A stretch of 64,000 nt of DNA. Source: Gloeopeniophorella convolvens (Eukaryota; Basidiomycota; Agaricomycetes; Russulales). Shown here piece after piece: positions 10,236 to 20,420 of this stretch. The notes under the pieces were generated by a model that did not search any database, had not been told where the DNA came from, and saw only the letters and a list, made by a program, of their open reading frames with translations. Position 1 is the stretch's first letter, and the number at the start of each line of letters is the position of its first letter. The DNA lies in contig WTXD01000012.1 in the NCBI GenBank assembly GCA_022496205.1, positions 248,001 to 312,000 of the forward strand, read 5' to 3'. The translations under genes and the position numbers were made by a program.

Positions 10236-12479
10236 ATGTCGAGCTGGATACCCTCGCCTGCCACCGCTCGGCAGCTCTTCTACGGCTTCGTCGCTGGTGT
10301 CTCCCTCTCTCTTGCCGGCGCCTCCGTCGCCTCGGCCTACCGCGGACGCAGGCGCGAGCGCACAGCAGAGATTGTCAATCGCCGCCCCATCGAGCTGCGC
10401 AGCGACGAGGTGCTGGATGGTGTGACAGGGCTCATCGGTGCGTGGCGGAGCGCCTATGCAGCTCCCGGTACTAAACGGGCGAATAATTTGCGCCTCAGGA
10501 AACACGCCGCTTATCCGGATAAACTCGCTCAGCGATGCGCTAGGCGTTGAGATTCTGGGCAAGGCGGAGGTGCGCGGGGTTGACTGCACGTGGCGATGCT
10601 GCCAGTGCGACTGACCGCTGCGTTATTGCGCCTGCTGTGCTAGTACCTCAATCCGGGCGGCAGCGTGAAGGACCGTGTCGCCCTTCGGAGTACGTACAGT
10701 GTGGAACGCGCAGAGGTGGGGTGCTGATCGTGCTGTGGCGCAGTGATCGAGGACGCCGAGCGCGAGGGGCTCCTCCATCCATACACGGGTTCGCGCATCT
10801 TTGAGGGGACCGTGGGCTCCACTGGCATATCAATCGCGACCATCGCGCGCGCCCGGTAAGCACTAATTGGCAACCCCCAAACGTCCAACCTTATAACGAC
10901 GACCAACCTTATAACCCTCAATCTTATCTGCTCTAGTGGCTATGATACGAGTGCGCACGCCCGTTTCTGCTGTCGCCGCGGTGCCTGCTGACTGCCCAAC
11001 ACAGCGATCATCATGCCGGACGATGTCGCCATTGAGAAGGTCAAGGCGCTTGAGGCGCTCGGCGCCGATGTCGAACGCGTGCGCCCGGCGAGCATCGTAG
11101 ACCCCAAGCAGGCACGTCATGGTCCGCCCCACCACATCCTACGCCGCACGCTTACCGCCCCACCGTTCGCTTGTAGTATGTGGTAAGTAACACACCGTCC
11201 GCGTCCGCACGAGAAGCCCTCTCACTGCGCGTGCACAGAACCTTGCGCGGGAGTACGCCCTGCACTTCTCGAGCACGCACACGCACGGCGCGCCCGCATC
11301 CGCGCTGCCCCCGGACCACACGCACGCGCACACGCTCAAGCGGTCCGACTCGGCCGTCGTCGTCACGACCGCGACCCCGAACGGCACGGGGCACAGCACG
11401 CCCACCGCGAACGGGCACGCAAACGGACACGCGCCGCCCGCCGAGGCGCTGCGCACGCGCCCGCGCGGCTTCTTCGCAGACCAGTTCGAGGTGCGCCGCA
11501 CGCGGCCCCGCCGCCGCGTCCTGCTGCTGATCGCGCGCGTGCGCACAGAACCGCAGCAACTTTGACGCGCACTTCGACGGGACGGGCCCCGAGATCTGGC
11601 GCCAGACGGACGGCGCGCTCGCTGCGTTCGTCGCGGGCGCGGGCACGGGCGGGACGCTCGCGGGCACGGGGCAGTTCCTCAAGTCGATGGCGGACGACGT
11701 GCTCGTCGTGCTCGCGGACCCCGAGGGCAGCGGGCTCTACAACAAGGTGCGCCGCGGGCGGAGGCGAAGGCGCCGATGGAGGTGCTGAGAGCGGCGCAGG
11801 TAAAGCACGGCGTGATGTACGACCGGCGCGAGGCGGAGGGCACGCGCCGCCGGCACCAGGTCGACACGGTCATCGAGGGCATCGGGATCAACCGCGTGAC
11901 GCGCAACATCGAGCTCGCGCTGCCCGTCGTCGACGACGCGTTCCGGTGCGCCGCGCCGCGCTCCCGGCCGTGCTCGCTGACGCTGACGCGCGTACGCGCA
12001 GGATAACGGACGCCGAGGCGGTGAGCATGGCGCGCTTCCTCGTGCAGCGCGACGGGCTCTTCCTCGGCTCGAGCAGCGCCGCGAATCTCGTCGCGTGCGT
12101 CAAGCTCGTGCGCAAGATGGGCTGGTGCGCCGGCGAGAAGGTCGTCACCGTCCTGTGCGTCCTTCCCGCCTCTCCTTCCCGCTTTGCGCTGACCGCGCCT
12201 CACCCGCCCCGCGTGCAGATGCGACTCGGGCACGCGGCACTACTCCAAGGTACGCCTCCTATTCGGTTCCGCACTGACGCTCCATATACCTGTGCCAACT
12301 CGCGCATGCAGTTCTGGTGCGTAGGGCCTCCCGGCCACGATCCCGAGCTGACGCCGGTGCTCGCTGCACGCAGGAACGACGCGTACCTCGCGGGCGCGGG
12401 CATTCCCGTCGACACGGGGCTCGTGCAGGACCTCCTCACGCGCCCGTTCCCGCCCATGTCGTCCATCACGAAAATATAG
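10236..12479 (+). CDS. Cysteine synthase-like PLP enzyme (fungal Cys2/OASS type) with N-terminal membrane anchor
   Basis: Beta-family PLP enzyme related to O-acetylserine sulfhydrylase and the fungal mitochondrial-outer-membrane cysteine synthase group. The first about 35 residues include a hydrophobic helix (LFYGFVAGVSLSLAGASVA) followed by basic residues, so it is probably membrane-anchored. Motifs: NTPLIRINSLSD, NPGGSVKDRVALR (PLP lysine), EGTVGSTGISIATIA, AFVAGAGTGGTLAGTGQFLK (phosphate loop) and LGSSSAANLVACVKL. An atypical low-complexity His/Ala/Pro/Ser insert of about 55 residues sits between LAREYALHF and RGFFADQFEN. The gene is highly split and needs two tiny exons: TATGTG at 11177-11182 (Tyr-Val) and TTCTG at 12312-12316 (Phe-Trp). 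The intron before the first begins GC rather than GT. All joins keep the frame. Confidence 0.85.
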
Positions 12480-13165
12480 CACCTGGCGCTCCAGCGCGGT
12501 GCGGTGCGGTGCGGGGTCGCGCTGGGCTTGTTGAGCCTTGTATGCGGCGACCTCGGCGCGCGGACGGGTCTGTGCGCGTGGGTCGGATCGGGCGGATACT
12601 TGTAGCTAAGTTACACCACGTTGTTTGCTTATACCCTCATATTGCCTCTGCCCCGCAAAGGCGAGAATGGACACGATGGCTTCGTCGGTCTGCGCTACAC
12701 TGAGCTACATATGTATCATTCGGTCAACGCGGTAGTATCGCTGTTACTCAACCCCGGCGAAGAGCAGCGCAGACGGACCACTACTGTCAACAGAAGAGAC
12801 TTGGAAGAGACCACAGCCGAAGTAACGTCTATGCACGTGACACGATGCATGTCATTATTTGAGGAACGGTGATACTGCAATCGATCGCGGCTTGAGTCAA
12901 CGCTGCGCCAGAACTCTCTTACCCGACTTCAGCCTCGCCGAACTGTCTCGTTCAACACCGGAGCCACAGCGCCGTGAATACGCCACGCTCCGGGCCTGGT
13001 CGCTTACTGAAGCTCCTCTTCCCGTCCCGGCAACCGACCATCTCGCCTTCTCTCTTTGCGCCCTTCGACATGTTCTCGCGTTTGACATTCTGCCTTCCTT
13101 TCACCGCCTGCAGACGTGCATTATCCTACCCCAAGACAATTCTGTATATACTAACAGTGGATTCT
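12480..13165. other. Convergent intergenic interval
   Basis: Between the PLP enzyme and the integrase-core gene. Near 13160-13195 an imperfect inverted repeat pairs CCACCGGACC with GGTGGTCCGC, close to the 3' end of the integrase gene. It could be an element end but is too weak to call. No gene seen. Confidence 0.4.
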
Positions 13166-14740
13166 TCACCACCGGACCGTTGGTGTGGTGGTCCGCCCGG
13201 CGTCGTTTGCGTAGCAGTGTTCCAATGCGTTGACCCACCATAACATCCGGCGATCCATGTCGACCGCGGTCATGTCCACAGCCCCTCGAAGCTCGGTATC
13301 CAGCCTCTGCACCTCCGCCGCCGCAAGAGGACACGTGGGCGGCTCGCACCGGACCTCGAAGAGCTGAGCCGGCCGGGAGATGAACGGATCGGGATCTTCC
13401 CATTCCCGCGGATCCTCTTTCCGGAAGTGGCCCATCAGCCGCGAGCTGTCGACGGCCTCCCAGTCGACGCCATAAAGCGCAGGATCGCCGATGTCCTCCT
13501 CCGTGAGCGGATGCACGTACCGTCCGACCCGTCCGTCCCAGACCCCGCTGAAGATGTGCTTCTCCAGGGGGCTCTGGCTCCGCTCGCCGGGGATGCTCAT
13601 CTTGGCGTGGTTCCACCCTTTTGCCCAAAACCTAGCTTCTGCGTCGATGTGCGGCAGATACAGGCGATGGAGGAGCCAGATGTGAGCGGGGTTCTGCGGG
13701 TCCAACCCGTGGTTGTCCTCTAGGTCGAGGAAGAACTCCCTCCACTTGTAAGTGCACATGCGGGTCAATTCGCTCCAGGTGCGCTCGATGCGGGCATTGT
13801 GGACGCTCCTACCGAAATCTGTAATTAGGAAGGCGAACGACCAGTATTGATCGCGCTCACCTTCCCCAGATGTAAGAGCCTCTGCCCGAGCCTCGGTTCT
13901 GCTCCATCCACTCTGCACATTTCAGGTTTTCCGTGCTGTAGTCTCCTCGAAGACGCGAAGGAACCCCGAACTCGGCCGTAGCATCGTGAAACACTTGAAG
14001 GACCGTGGTCGCGCTGTTGTTGTCGCTGGCGCGAATCCCTGCGATGAGCCGAGACATCCCGTCGACGAACGCATGATAGACTATCCCGTATTGGATGAGT
14101 CCTGAGGAAATGGTGAGAATCCTAGCCCAACGCTCTCTCCCGTTTCCGGCGTCTCACCATGCTGGCCGTCGTGATGCCACAACATATTGCCTTTTGCTAT
14201 GTCATACACCTTGCGGCCACCAGAGGCATACAAGGCCCCACGGACCCGGTTGTAGGATTCTCTGATCCTGGGGCGCGGCACTCGCAGGCAACACGCCCTG
14301 AGGCGATCGCAGAGCACTCCGAGCTTGAACTGCGGAAATTCCTCCAAGATCTCAGCCACCAGTTCGTCGAGCTCTTCGTCCGAATCCATGAATAACTGGT
14401 CCACTGAGGAATCGAGAGAGTCGAGAGACTCGCGGGCGTTGTCGAGTGTAGAAACCATGTTGGTCAGGACTGCTTGGATGATTGGAAGGCTTAGAAGTGG
14501 GAACACATGTCGATACTGGCCAACTCGGGGTAAGCGCCCCTGCTTCGAGAACTTGAGCACGTACGTAGGTAGCACTGCACTCACTTCTTCGGAAATTCGC
14601 CGGAACTGCATGACCTCGTCTCTCCGATTTGAGAGCCGAGCGGCGGCGTCCTCAAGTCGGCACGTACTACAGGTCTCGCTGACGCGGACCTGGAGTGCCT
14701 CGAATGCTTTCGAAAAATAGCGCAGCAAATCAGATGGCAT
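13166..14740 (-). CDS. DDE integrase-core domain protein (retroviral-integrase-like fold)
   Basis: Resembles the integrase core domain proteins widespread in basidiomycetes and some animals, derived from DDE transposases. An N-terminal helical region of about 190 residues starts MPSDLLRYFSKAFEALQ. The catalytic fold follows: LWHHDGQHGLIQYGIVYHAF, then VDGMSRLIAGIRASDNNSA, the second Asp in LRGDYSTENLKCAEWM, then GRGSYIWGRSVHNARIERTW with the Glu. Asp, Asp and Glu are all present. Introns at about 14158-14104 and 13860-13811 join in frame, so the gene looks intact. A C-terminal tail of about 190 residues ends near LEHCYAND. It may be a live mobile-element gene or a domesticated one. The upstream minus-strand gene at 15415-16831 may be a partner. 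Confidence 0.75.
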
Positions 14741-15414
14741 GCTGACTTAGTAACCCTGTCGAGTTGAAAGGGAGAATTAGATAGATTGTCGTGCTACGTG
14801 GCGTTCTGTATCCCGAGGCGGACCCCCAAAAAAAAACCCCTGTCGAGACTTGTGTGAGCGGGTGCGACTGTCACGACCAAGACCAGCACCGTGTACCGTC
14901 CAAGATGGGCTGCAGGATACCTGGGTATGTGACGAGTGCTAGTGCAGTGCTAGAGGATGTCAAGACGCTCGCTGCCCAGTGGGCTCACCGTGACCGGCAC
15001 ACCTCCCGCAATTTCGGCTATCCTAGGTCAGGTTAGTTCGATCGACGCCCCGAAGCGAGAGCCAATCTTGGCGTGGCGGGATGGCCATGGCTCGCGTGCG
15101 AGCCACACACATTGAACGCAAGTCGGGCACTATTGAAACGCACAGGAATACTATACTTATTGGCTGGGCTACATGCCAGTTTAGTAATAGGAAAACATCG
15201 ATTTACGAATATGTAAAGGGGAGTACGGAAAATATCAAGCCGTGGGTGAGATCACCACTCGATACCTTCAAGCGCTGTACGCTGTGGGCTGCATCCCGAG
15301 GTTCGATAGGCGAGCACCGCGTTTCTATCTTCGTCTGGGCGAATCGGCGTTAGTCGCCGTCACGCTGCTAGCAGTTGCTCGTACATACCAAACCTCATAA
15401 GCCTCCCGGGGGCG
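14741..15414. other. Interval between integrase gene and its unknown neighbour
   Basis: Noncoding by appearance, with one run of nine A bases near 14828. It must hold the promoter of the integrase gene and the 3' end of the neighbour. No terminal repeat identified. Confidence 0.4.
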
Positions 15415-16831
15415 CTAGCCAAGGGTGGTTCGTATCGTATTGACCTTGTTTGTGAATTGGGTGAGGCCAATCGTGGCAGCTTCCCACTGCGCGTCCATGG
15501 CGACATCATTACCCACAGGAGACGGAAGCAGCTCCTCCTTGAACATCGCATCCAAAAGCTGGAGACAATATTGAAGATCCGGTCCCATATCGCGCCCCGA
15601 AGCAGCCTCGTAACCTTTGTGTTTTTGGAGCAGACGTCTAGCTTCACGCGCTTGCTTGGCCGTCGTTCGTTTCATGTTGATGGATCCGACACTCAACCAT
15701 GCCGCCACGTCCAGTAGGTCGATTTGGAGACCTCCGCGAACGATCGCAGGAGCGATCATACCCGGGAGGACGACAACGCCTACTTGGCGACATACGTTCA
15801 CGGTCTGTCGCTCCATCAAAATGTGACGGTATGCGGTCCCAAACCCGGAGGTGGGAGAACACCATTGCCTCAAGGCTTCGCGCATCTCTGAAAAGCGGGA
15901 TTCGAGGAACTGAGTCGCGGGTGTTCGAGAGAAATTGAGGCCACCGACATCGCCGTTGGAACGCCGCACGAGGCGCCTGGTGTTAGGGGATGGTGCCGAG
16001 CTCGCGCCCACGGCCGGAATGGATTCGCCGGTGTTTCGCTGTGGATAGATAGTCAGCCTCAATCGCGTAGCAGAAAAGCTTGCCTCTTACATCCGTATAC
16101 ACATACAAAACGAACACCGGGGTGGATTCAGAGCGGCCTCGGCGGGACAATAAATCATTTCGCTCTTCGGACCCACGACAGGCTAGGACAGCCTCTTGAT
16201 ACATCTCTGTCCATCGATTCCTTTGCTGGGGCGCCTCATCGAAGGTGCCCAGCTCCCGGAAATCTGTGGAAACGTTCGTGTAGTTTTGATCAACAGGCAC
16301 CGGGACTCTAGAGGTCGCTATGTAGAGTGTGTCCCTGTGCCCGTTATTGCGAACCGATGCAAGATGACGGCTTGCACGTGAGTTGTCGGTGGCCAGGTAA
16401 TTCATGATGTCTCCGAGAAAAACACTACTCGACGATGGCGCCACGGAACGTGGGAGCTGGTGCACCTCGCAGAAGGTTTCCTGACGGATGCCGGTGCTGA
16501 CCCCGATGAAAAGAATCACTAATGGTCGCTGTGGCTGAGCACATGCCTGGAGGGTGCCCTCAAAATACGCACCTGTCCTGCTCGTATTCAGTGGCGACCC
16601 CGAAGCGTGGACTCTGCTTGGCACGGCATTTTGGCTTCGATCCCCTACGGATGTATTACGGGTAACACCAGATCCTGCTACACGGACAGCGTTCGTCCTG
16701 GCGGCTTCACGCTCCATTCGGGCGATGCGATGCCTATGAAAGAGGTGCGCAGGAATGTCTTCGTTAGCATGGGGATCTCCCGCTGCTCTGGGCACGCGTC
16801 CTGAGAGGTCCTGTCCTACTGCGCTCGACAT
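15415..16831 (-). CDS. Unknown two-exon protein next to the integrase-core gene
   Basis: Not recognised. The start at 16831 gives MSSAVGQDLSGRVPRAAGD. Exon 1 runs to about 16091 and ends VFVLYVYTD. A 52-base GT-AG intron follows, and exon 2 starts RNTGESIPAV and ends NKVNTIRTTLG, all in one frame. The middle holds a hydrophobic strand-rich stretch (PLVILFIGVSTGIRQETFCE) and the second half helical segments (TAKQAREARRLLQKH, LQYCLQLLDAMFKEELL). No zinc knuckle, signal peptide or clear transmembrane helix. About 450 residues. It sits head-to-tail 675 bases upstream of the integrase gene on the same strand, which suggests but does not prove that both belong to one element. Confidence 0.55.
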
Positions 16832-19438
16832 CTGGAATCGCTTACTTAAACATACGCGGGAGAAGTCGGAAATGGGACTGCATACCAAGTGCTAGAGACG
16901 TGTGAGGAGTCGATGGGCTGGTAGTGGGATGATGAGATGGTCCCAAGGCAATTTTGCTTCGTCGGTGTCTCAACTCGGGCCGTGATAAGATAGGACAATA
17001 GCACGTGACGATAATTTTTGATGGGAACGGCGCGGGGCCTGGTTGCAGAGCACATCGAACACCTTTGCAGTGAGCACGACTAGCAGGTGTACGCCGCAGG
17101 GGAGTATGAAGGCACATGTCAATTGGGTTGGAGTAGTGATGTTGAATCAGTGCTTGAACATGGCGGTTGGATCCGAGCAAAGTCTGGAGGCGACGGTGGC
17201 CGCGGCGTGCGCGCCGCATGGTGCCAGCGACGGCGGGCACCGGAGCTGAAAACCCCAGACTGCGATCAATGGAGCGCGCGTTCGCAGCACGAGGCCACAA
17301 TGAGCATACAGCAGTTGATTGGGGACTTGAGCCGCCGCAGTCGTCCTGCGGTGGGTGTTCGCAGCGATTGGGTAGACGTTTCAAAGACGAACCAGCGCAC
17401 CATGAGAGCAAGGCGCCGCAGCCAACGGACAGGAGAGGCATGCGCGCGAGCACCACACTTCACGCCTGACTGCTAATCCGAATGGGCATTCGTTCACATT
17501 GGCTTCAAAACTGGGCCCAGCCTAGGTATCCCAAGGCCGCGCAGTGCCGCGGGGGCATGGCCGGGGCCCGTATTTGTCTCTTAAGTAATCACATTGCACA
17601 ACTTGTCACCTAACTGTATCGTTCAGAGACACGTCGATGACGTGGATCCGGAGGCTTACCCGCGGTAGTCGTTGTTGTGCATTGGGATCCTTCATGATCC
17701 TTCATGATCCCGATGCGTAATTTACAAAGTTTTACACACCGTCACGTGCCCATAGCGGTGCTTGCAAGTTTCTATTGGGTTTCTGTCTTTCGCCCCGTCA
17801 TAAGACTCATAACTGAGCGCTCGAGCCTGCCCATGCCACTGGGGACACCACGAAATGTCGCGATGAAGTCAGCATGCCCAAAGATCTTCGGAGATATTGC
17901 AAGATATCGCGGAATAGTCAAAGATCTCTGAAGATATCGCGATATCTCGCGATATCTTGTGACTGTCTAGATCTGTCCCCGGACTCCGCGAGACTTAGTG
18001 CAACCATACTCCAAGGTCATGCAGTGCGTCGCACGCTCAATGCATTACACGGAAGCTAAATCGCTGATCGAGATCCTCCAAAGCCAACCCTCTACCTTCT
18101 CTTCGCTTCCGTGTTCGCTTGAGTCAGGGCGCGACGCCCACCATACATAACTGGTAGTATTCCATGGCGACAGCCCGAGCCCCGCCGCATGCGCAGCCTG
18201 CTGCGTCACGGTGGGGCCTCCCTGCCTCGCGTTGCCCACGATATGTGGAGCCGTGGAGCGACACAAAGCGAAGTTAACGATACCATGCGTACTAGTACAC
18301 CCTCGCAGTGCGGGAACGAGGTGCATACTAGTACTACTCTGCACATGCAGGTCCCGCGAATCCCATCGACATAATAGCGCGAATGGGACGTCCTCGCGCG
18401 GGGGATTTGGACCGCCATCACTATTTTCCGTCACGAGGATGCCTACGCCCTGCGCTTCCTGCGGCCTCTGTACCGCTTTCGTCCTGTATGCATGGCAGAG
18501 AAGGGCCAGTGCGCGCGCCGGTTCCATTGCGCTCCAGTGCGCGCTTTACTCAATTGCGCCCCCCGATCCGCGCGCATGACCGAGTCACTGGGTACGTGCC
18601 AGCGCAGCAGTACTTTGGTTTACCTATACGCTATTGCCGCCGCACCGCAACGGCGAGAATGGACGTAGTGGATCGATCTGCAGCGCGTGGCACGGCATGC
18701 ACCCAAACGCAGCGTTGGAGCCCGGGGATCGTAAGGGATCGCAGCAGTACAATCTATTAGCTTCGCGCAACCGCCGGAATTGGCAAAGAGCATCCGTTAA
18801 TCCGTCGCCATGGACTACATACTGTACTGTACTGATCGAGGAGCACGATTGTGCGTACGCGAGCATGCACGACGTTCCGAGCGGGGTAAGTAAATATGAG
18901 CATCCCGACAATTGCCTCCGATGAGTCCGCGAGGCGGGGTCTGAGTCTGATCGTGGCATCGCGGGACATATTCAGTGGGCGCAATATAGGCTCCGCAATA
19001 CCTCGAGGACGCAACATTGCATGATCATGACTCGCGCGACATATTATACATGAGGCTATTAAGCAAGGCACTGCATAGGCGTGCATGTGCACTATATTGG
19101 CTAGGCTAGACATACGGATGGCGCAACGGTGTTCGATTATAGGATATAGCGGACATGGATATACGGATATACAATACGACTACTATTATCTGGTGTGATG
19201 GTGGCGAAGCGGACTAGGCGGGTCCAGTACAGTTGCAGAACAATATCTACAATAAACAGTATGATGTGGATAGTAGGCACATGGCGCGCGATAGGGTAGG
19301 ATAGCTGGGATAGAATGGATGTACAGATAGACAACTTTGATGATGACGATATTGGGTGTAGTTTCCAAGTGGCTTCCGATGCCAGGACATGGTCTACTTG
19401 CTTTTGATAAGTGATTTGGACAGTCCTCCAGATCCCGC
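16832..19438. other. Gene-poor interval of 2.6 kb
   Basis: Many short open frames on both strands but none with family resemblance or consistent splice sites. It contains a GATATC-rich palindromic patch at 17890-17968, a direct repeat of CATGATCCTT at about 17693-17710, and AT-rich sequence toward 19000-19400. I see no RNA gene I can support. Confidence 0.4.
17933..17946. repeat. GATATCGCGATATC palindrome in a GATATC-rich patch
   Basis: A perfect 14-base palindrome in about 75 bases with repeated AGATAT and CGATATC words (17893-17968). Probably a decayed simple repeat. Confidence 0.6.
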
Positions 19439-20420
19439 TCAACGCGGGCCGTGCACATGCACCGCCGAAGTCCGAGCGCTCGCGCTGTGCGAGCGCCGCC
19501 CGCGGAACGACTCGCGGGGGTACTCGCACTCTAAATCTCGCCGTGCGCACGGCCTGCAACACAGCCAACAGCCATGAGCATCCACACAGCATGAACGAAG
19601 GCGCGCGACGTACTCGCACGTATGTTCCCCGTCCCCGCGCGCGCACGCAATTTTCCGTCGGCGGCAGAAAAAGCACGCTAGCGGTTGGATCGGGCGCGTC
19701 ACGCGGCGCGGCTTGCGCGCAGCCGGAAGCGCCGGAATGGGGACTGGGTTTTGAGACGGCGCGCGCGCGGGAAGAGGCGCGAGTCTGATAGCACGGCGGT
19801 GGGGCAGGGTGGTGGGGTGCACGCGCGTGCGGGAGGGATGGTGGCGAGTAAACCAGGCTCGGCAAGGAGCTGCGGGGGCGTCTGGGGCAGCTCGAGGTCG
19901 CTCCAGAGTGGGCCGCAAGGTGAGGCAGGCGACGCTGAGGCGGAATCAAATGGCAAGGCACACTCCGGTGTGTCTGGAGTGCATGGTACCGTATGGATGT
20001 GCAGGCTGGACGCGGCCCGTGCGTACGCGGGAGCGAGATAATCATAGTGTTGAAGAGTAATCTGTGGACCGGGTTAGCGGGTATGTGAGACGACGAGACG
20101 AGCGCGCTACTTACCTGGGGAGTATACCCTGCCTGCGGGTCGAGGTTCCATTCTGGGCCCCAGAGCCAGTCCGGGATCCCAAGATGTAGGTACGCCTCCT
20201 CTGGAGGTTGGCAGGCGGGGGCATCCGTGCAATATGGGAGAAGTCCGTCATGCCAGTAGGAGGCGTTTTGGATGGCTTCCACTTGACTAGATGGCCAAGT
20301 CACATCCTGGTGGACCTACAGTAAGTTTTTTACTTCGACGAGTGATCCCTCGTGAGCACTCACCTCAATGCCCCGGACGTACGGAGGACCGTAAGCCTCG
20401 ACGTATTGGTAACCTTGCAT
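19439..20420 (-). CDS. Zn(II)2Cys6 transcription factor with C-terminal zinc cluster, copy 1
   Basis: Predicted nuclear DNA-binding regulator. The C-terminal cluster reads LACFFCRRRKIACARGDGEHTC, then a small intron, then EPCARRDLECEYP: six Cys with the usual fungal spacing. RRR-K residues sit in the first loop and a basic FRGRRS tail follows. Upstream exons read YVEAYGPPYVRGIE, VHQDVTWPSSQVEAIQNASYW and LHLGIPDWLWGPEWNLDPQ, then a Pro/Ala/Ser-rich linker. The frame of the linker and that of the zinc cluster differ by one somewhere near 19740-19800, consistent with one lost base. The start is uncertain: the open frame continues upstream of Met 20420 to about 20610 without another Met, so an upstream exon is likely. 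It resembles the factor at 29932-31913 in architecture and in the intron inside the zinc cluster. Confidence 0.7.

Noticed and set aside
18917..18941. Hammerhead-ribozyme-like string: CCGATGAGTCCGCGAGGCGG resembles the classic core and stem II.
   Set aside because: The invariant CUGAUGA is changed to CCGATGA, the second half of stem II is short by one base, and the GAAA core is GGGG. No flanking stems I or III are visible. At best a dead relic.
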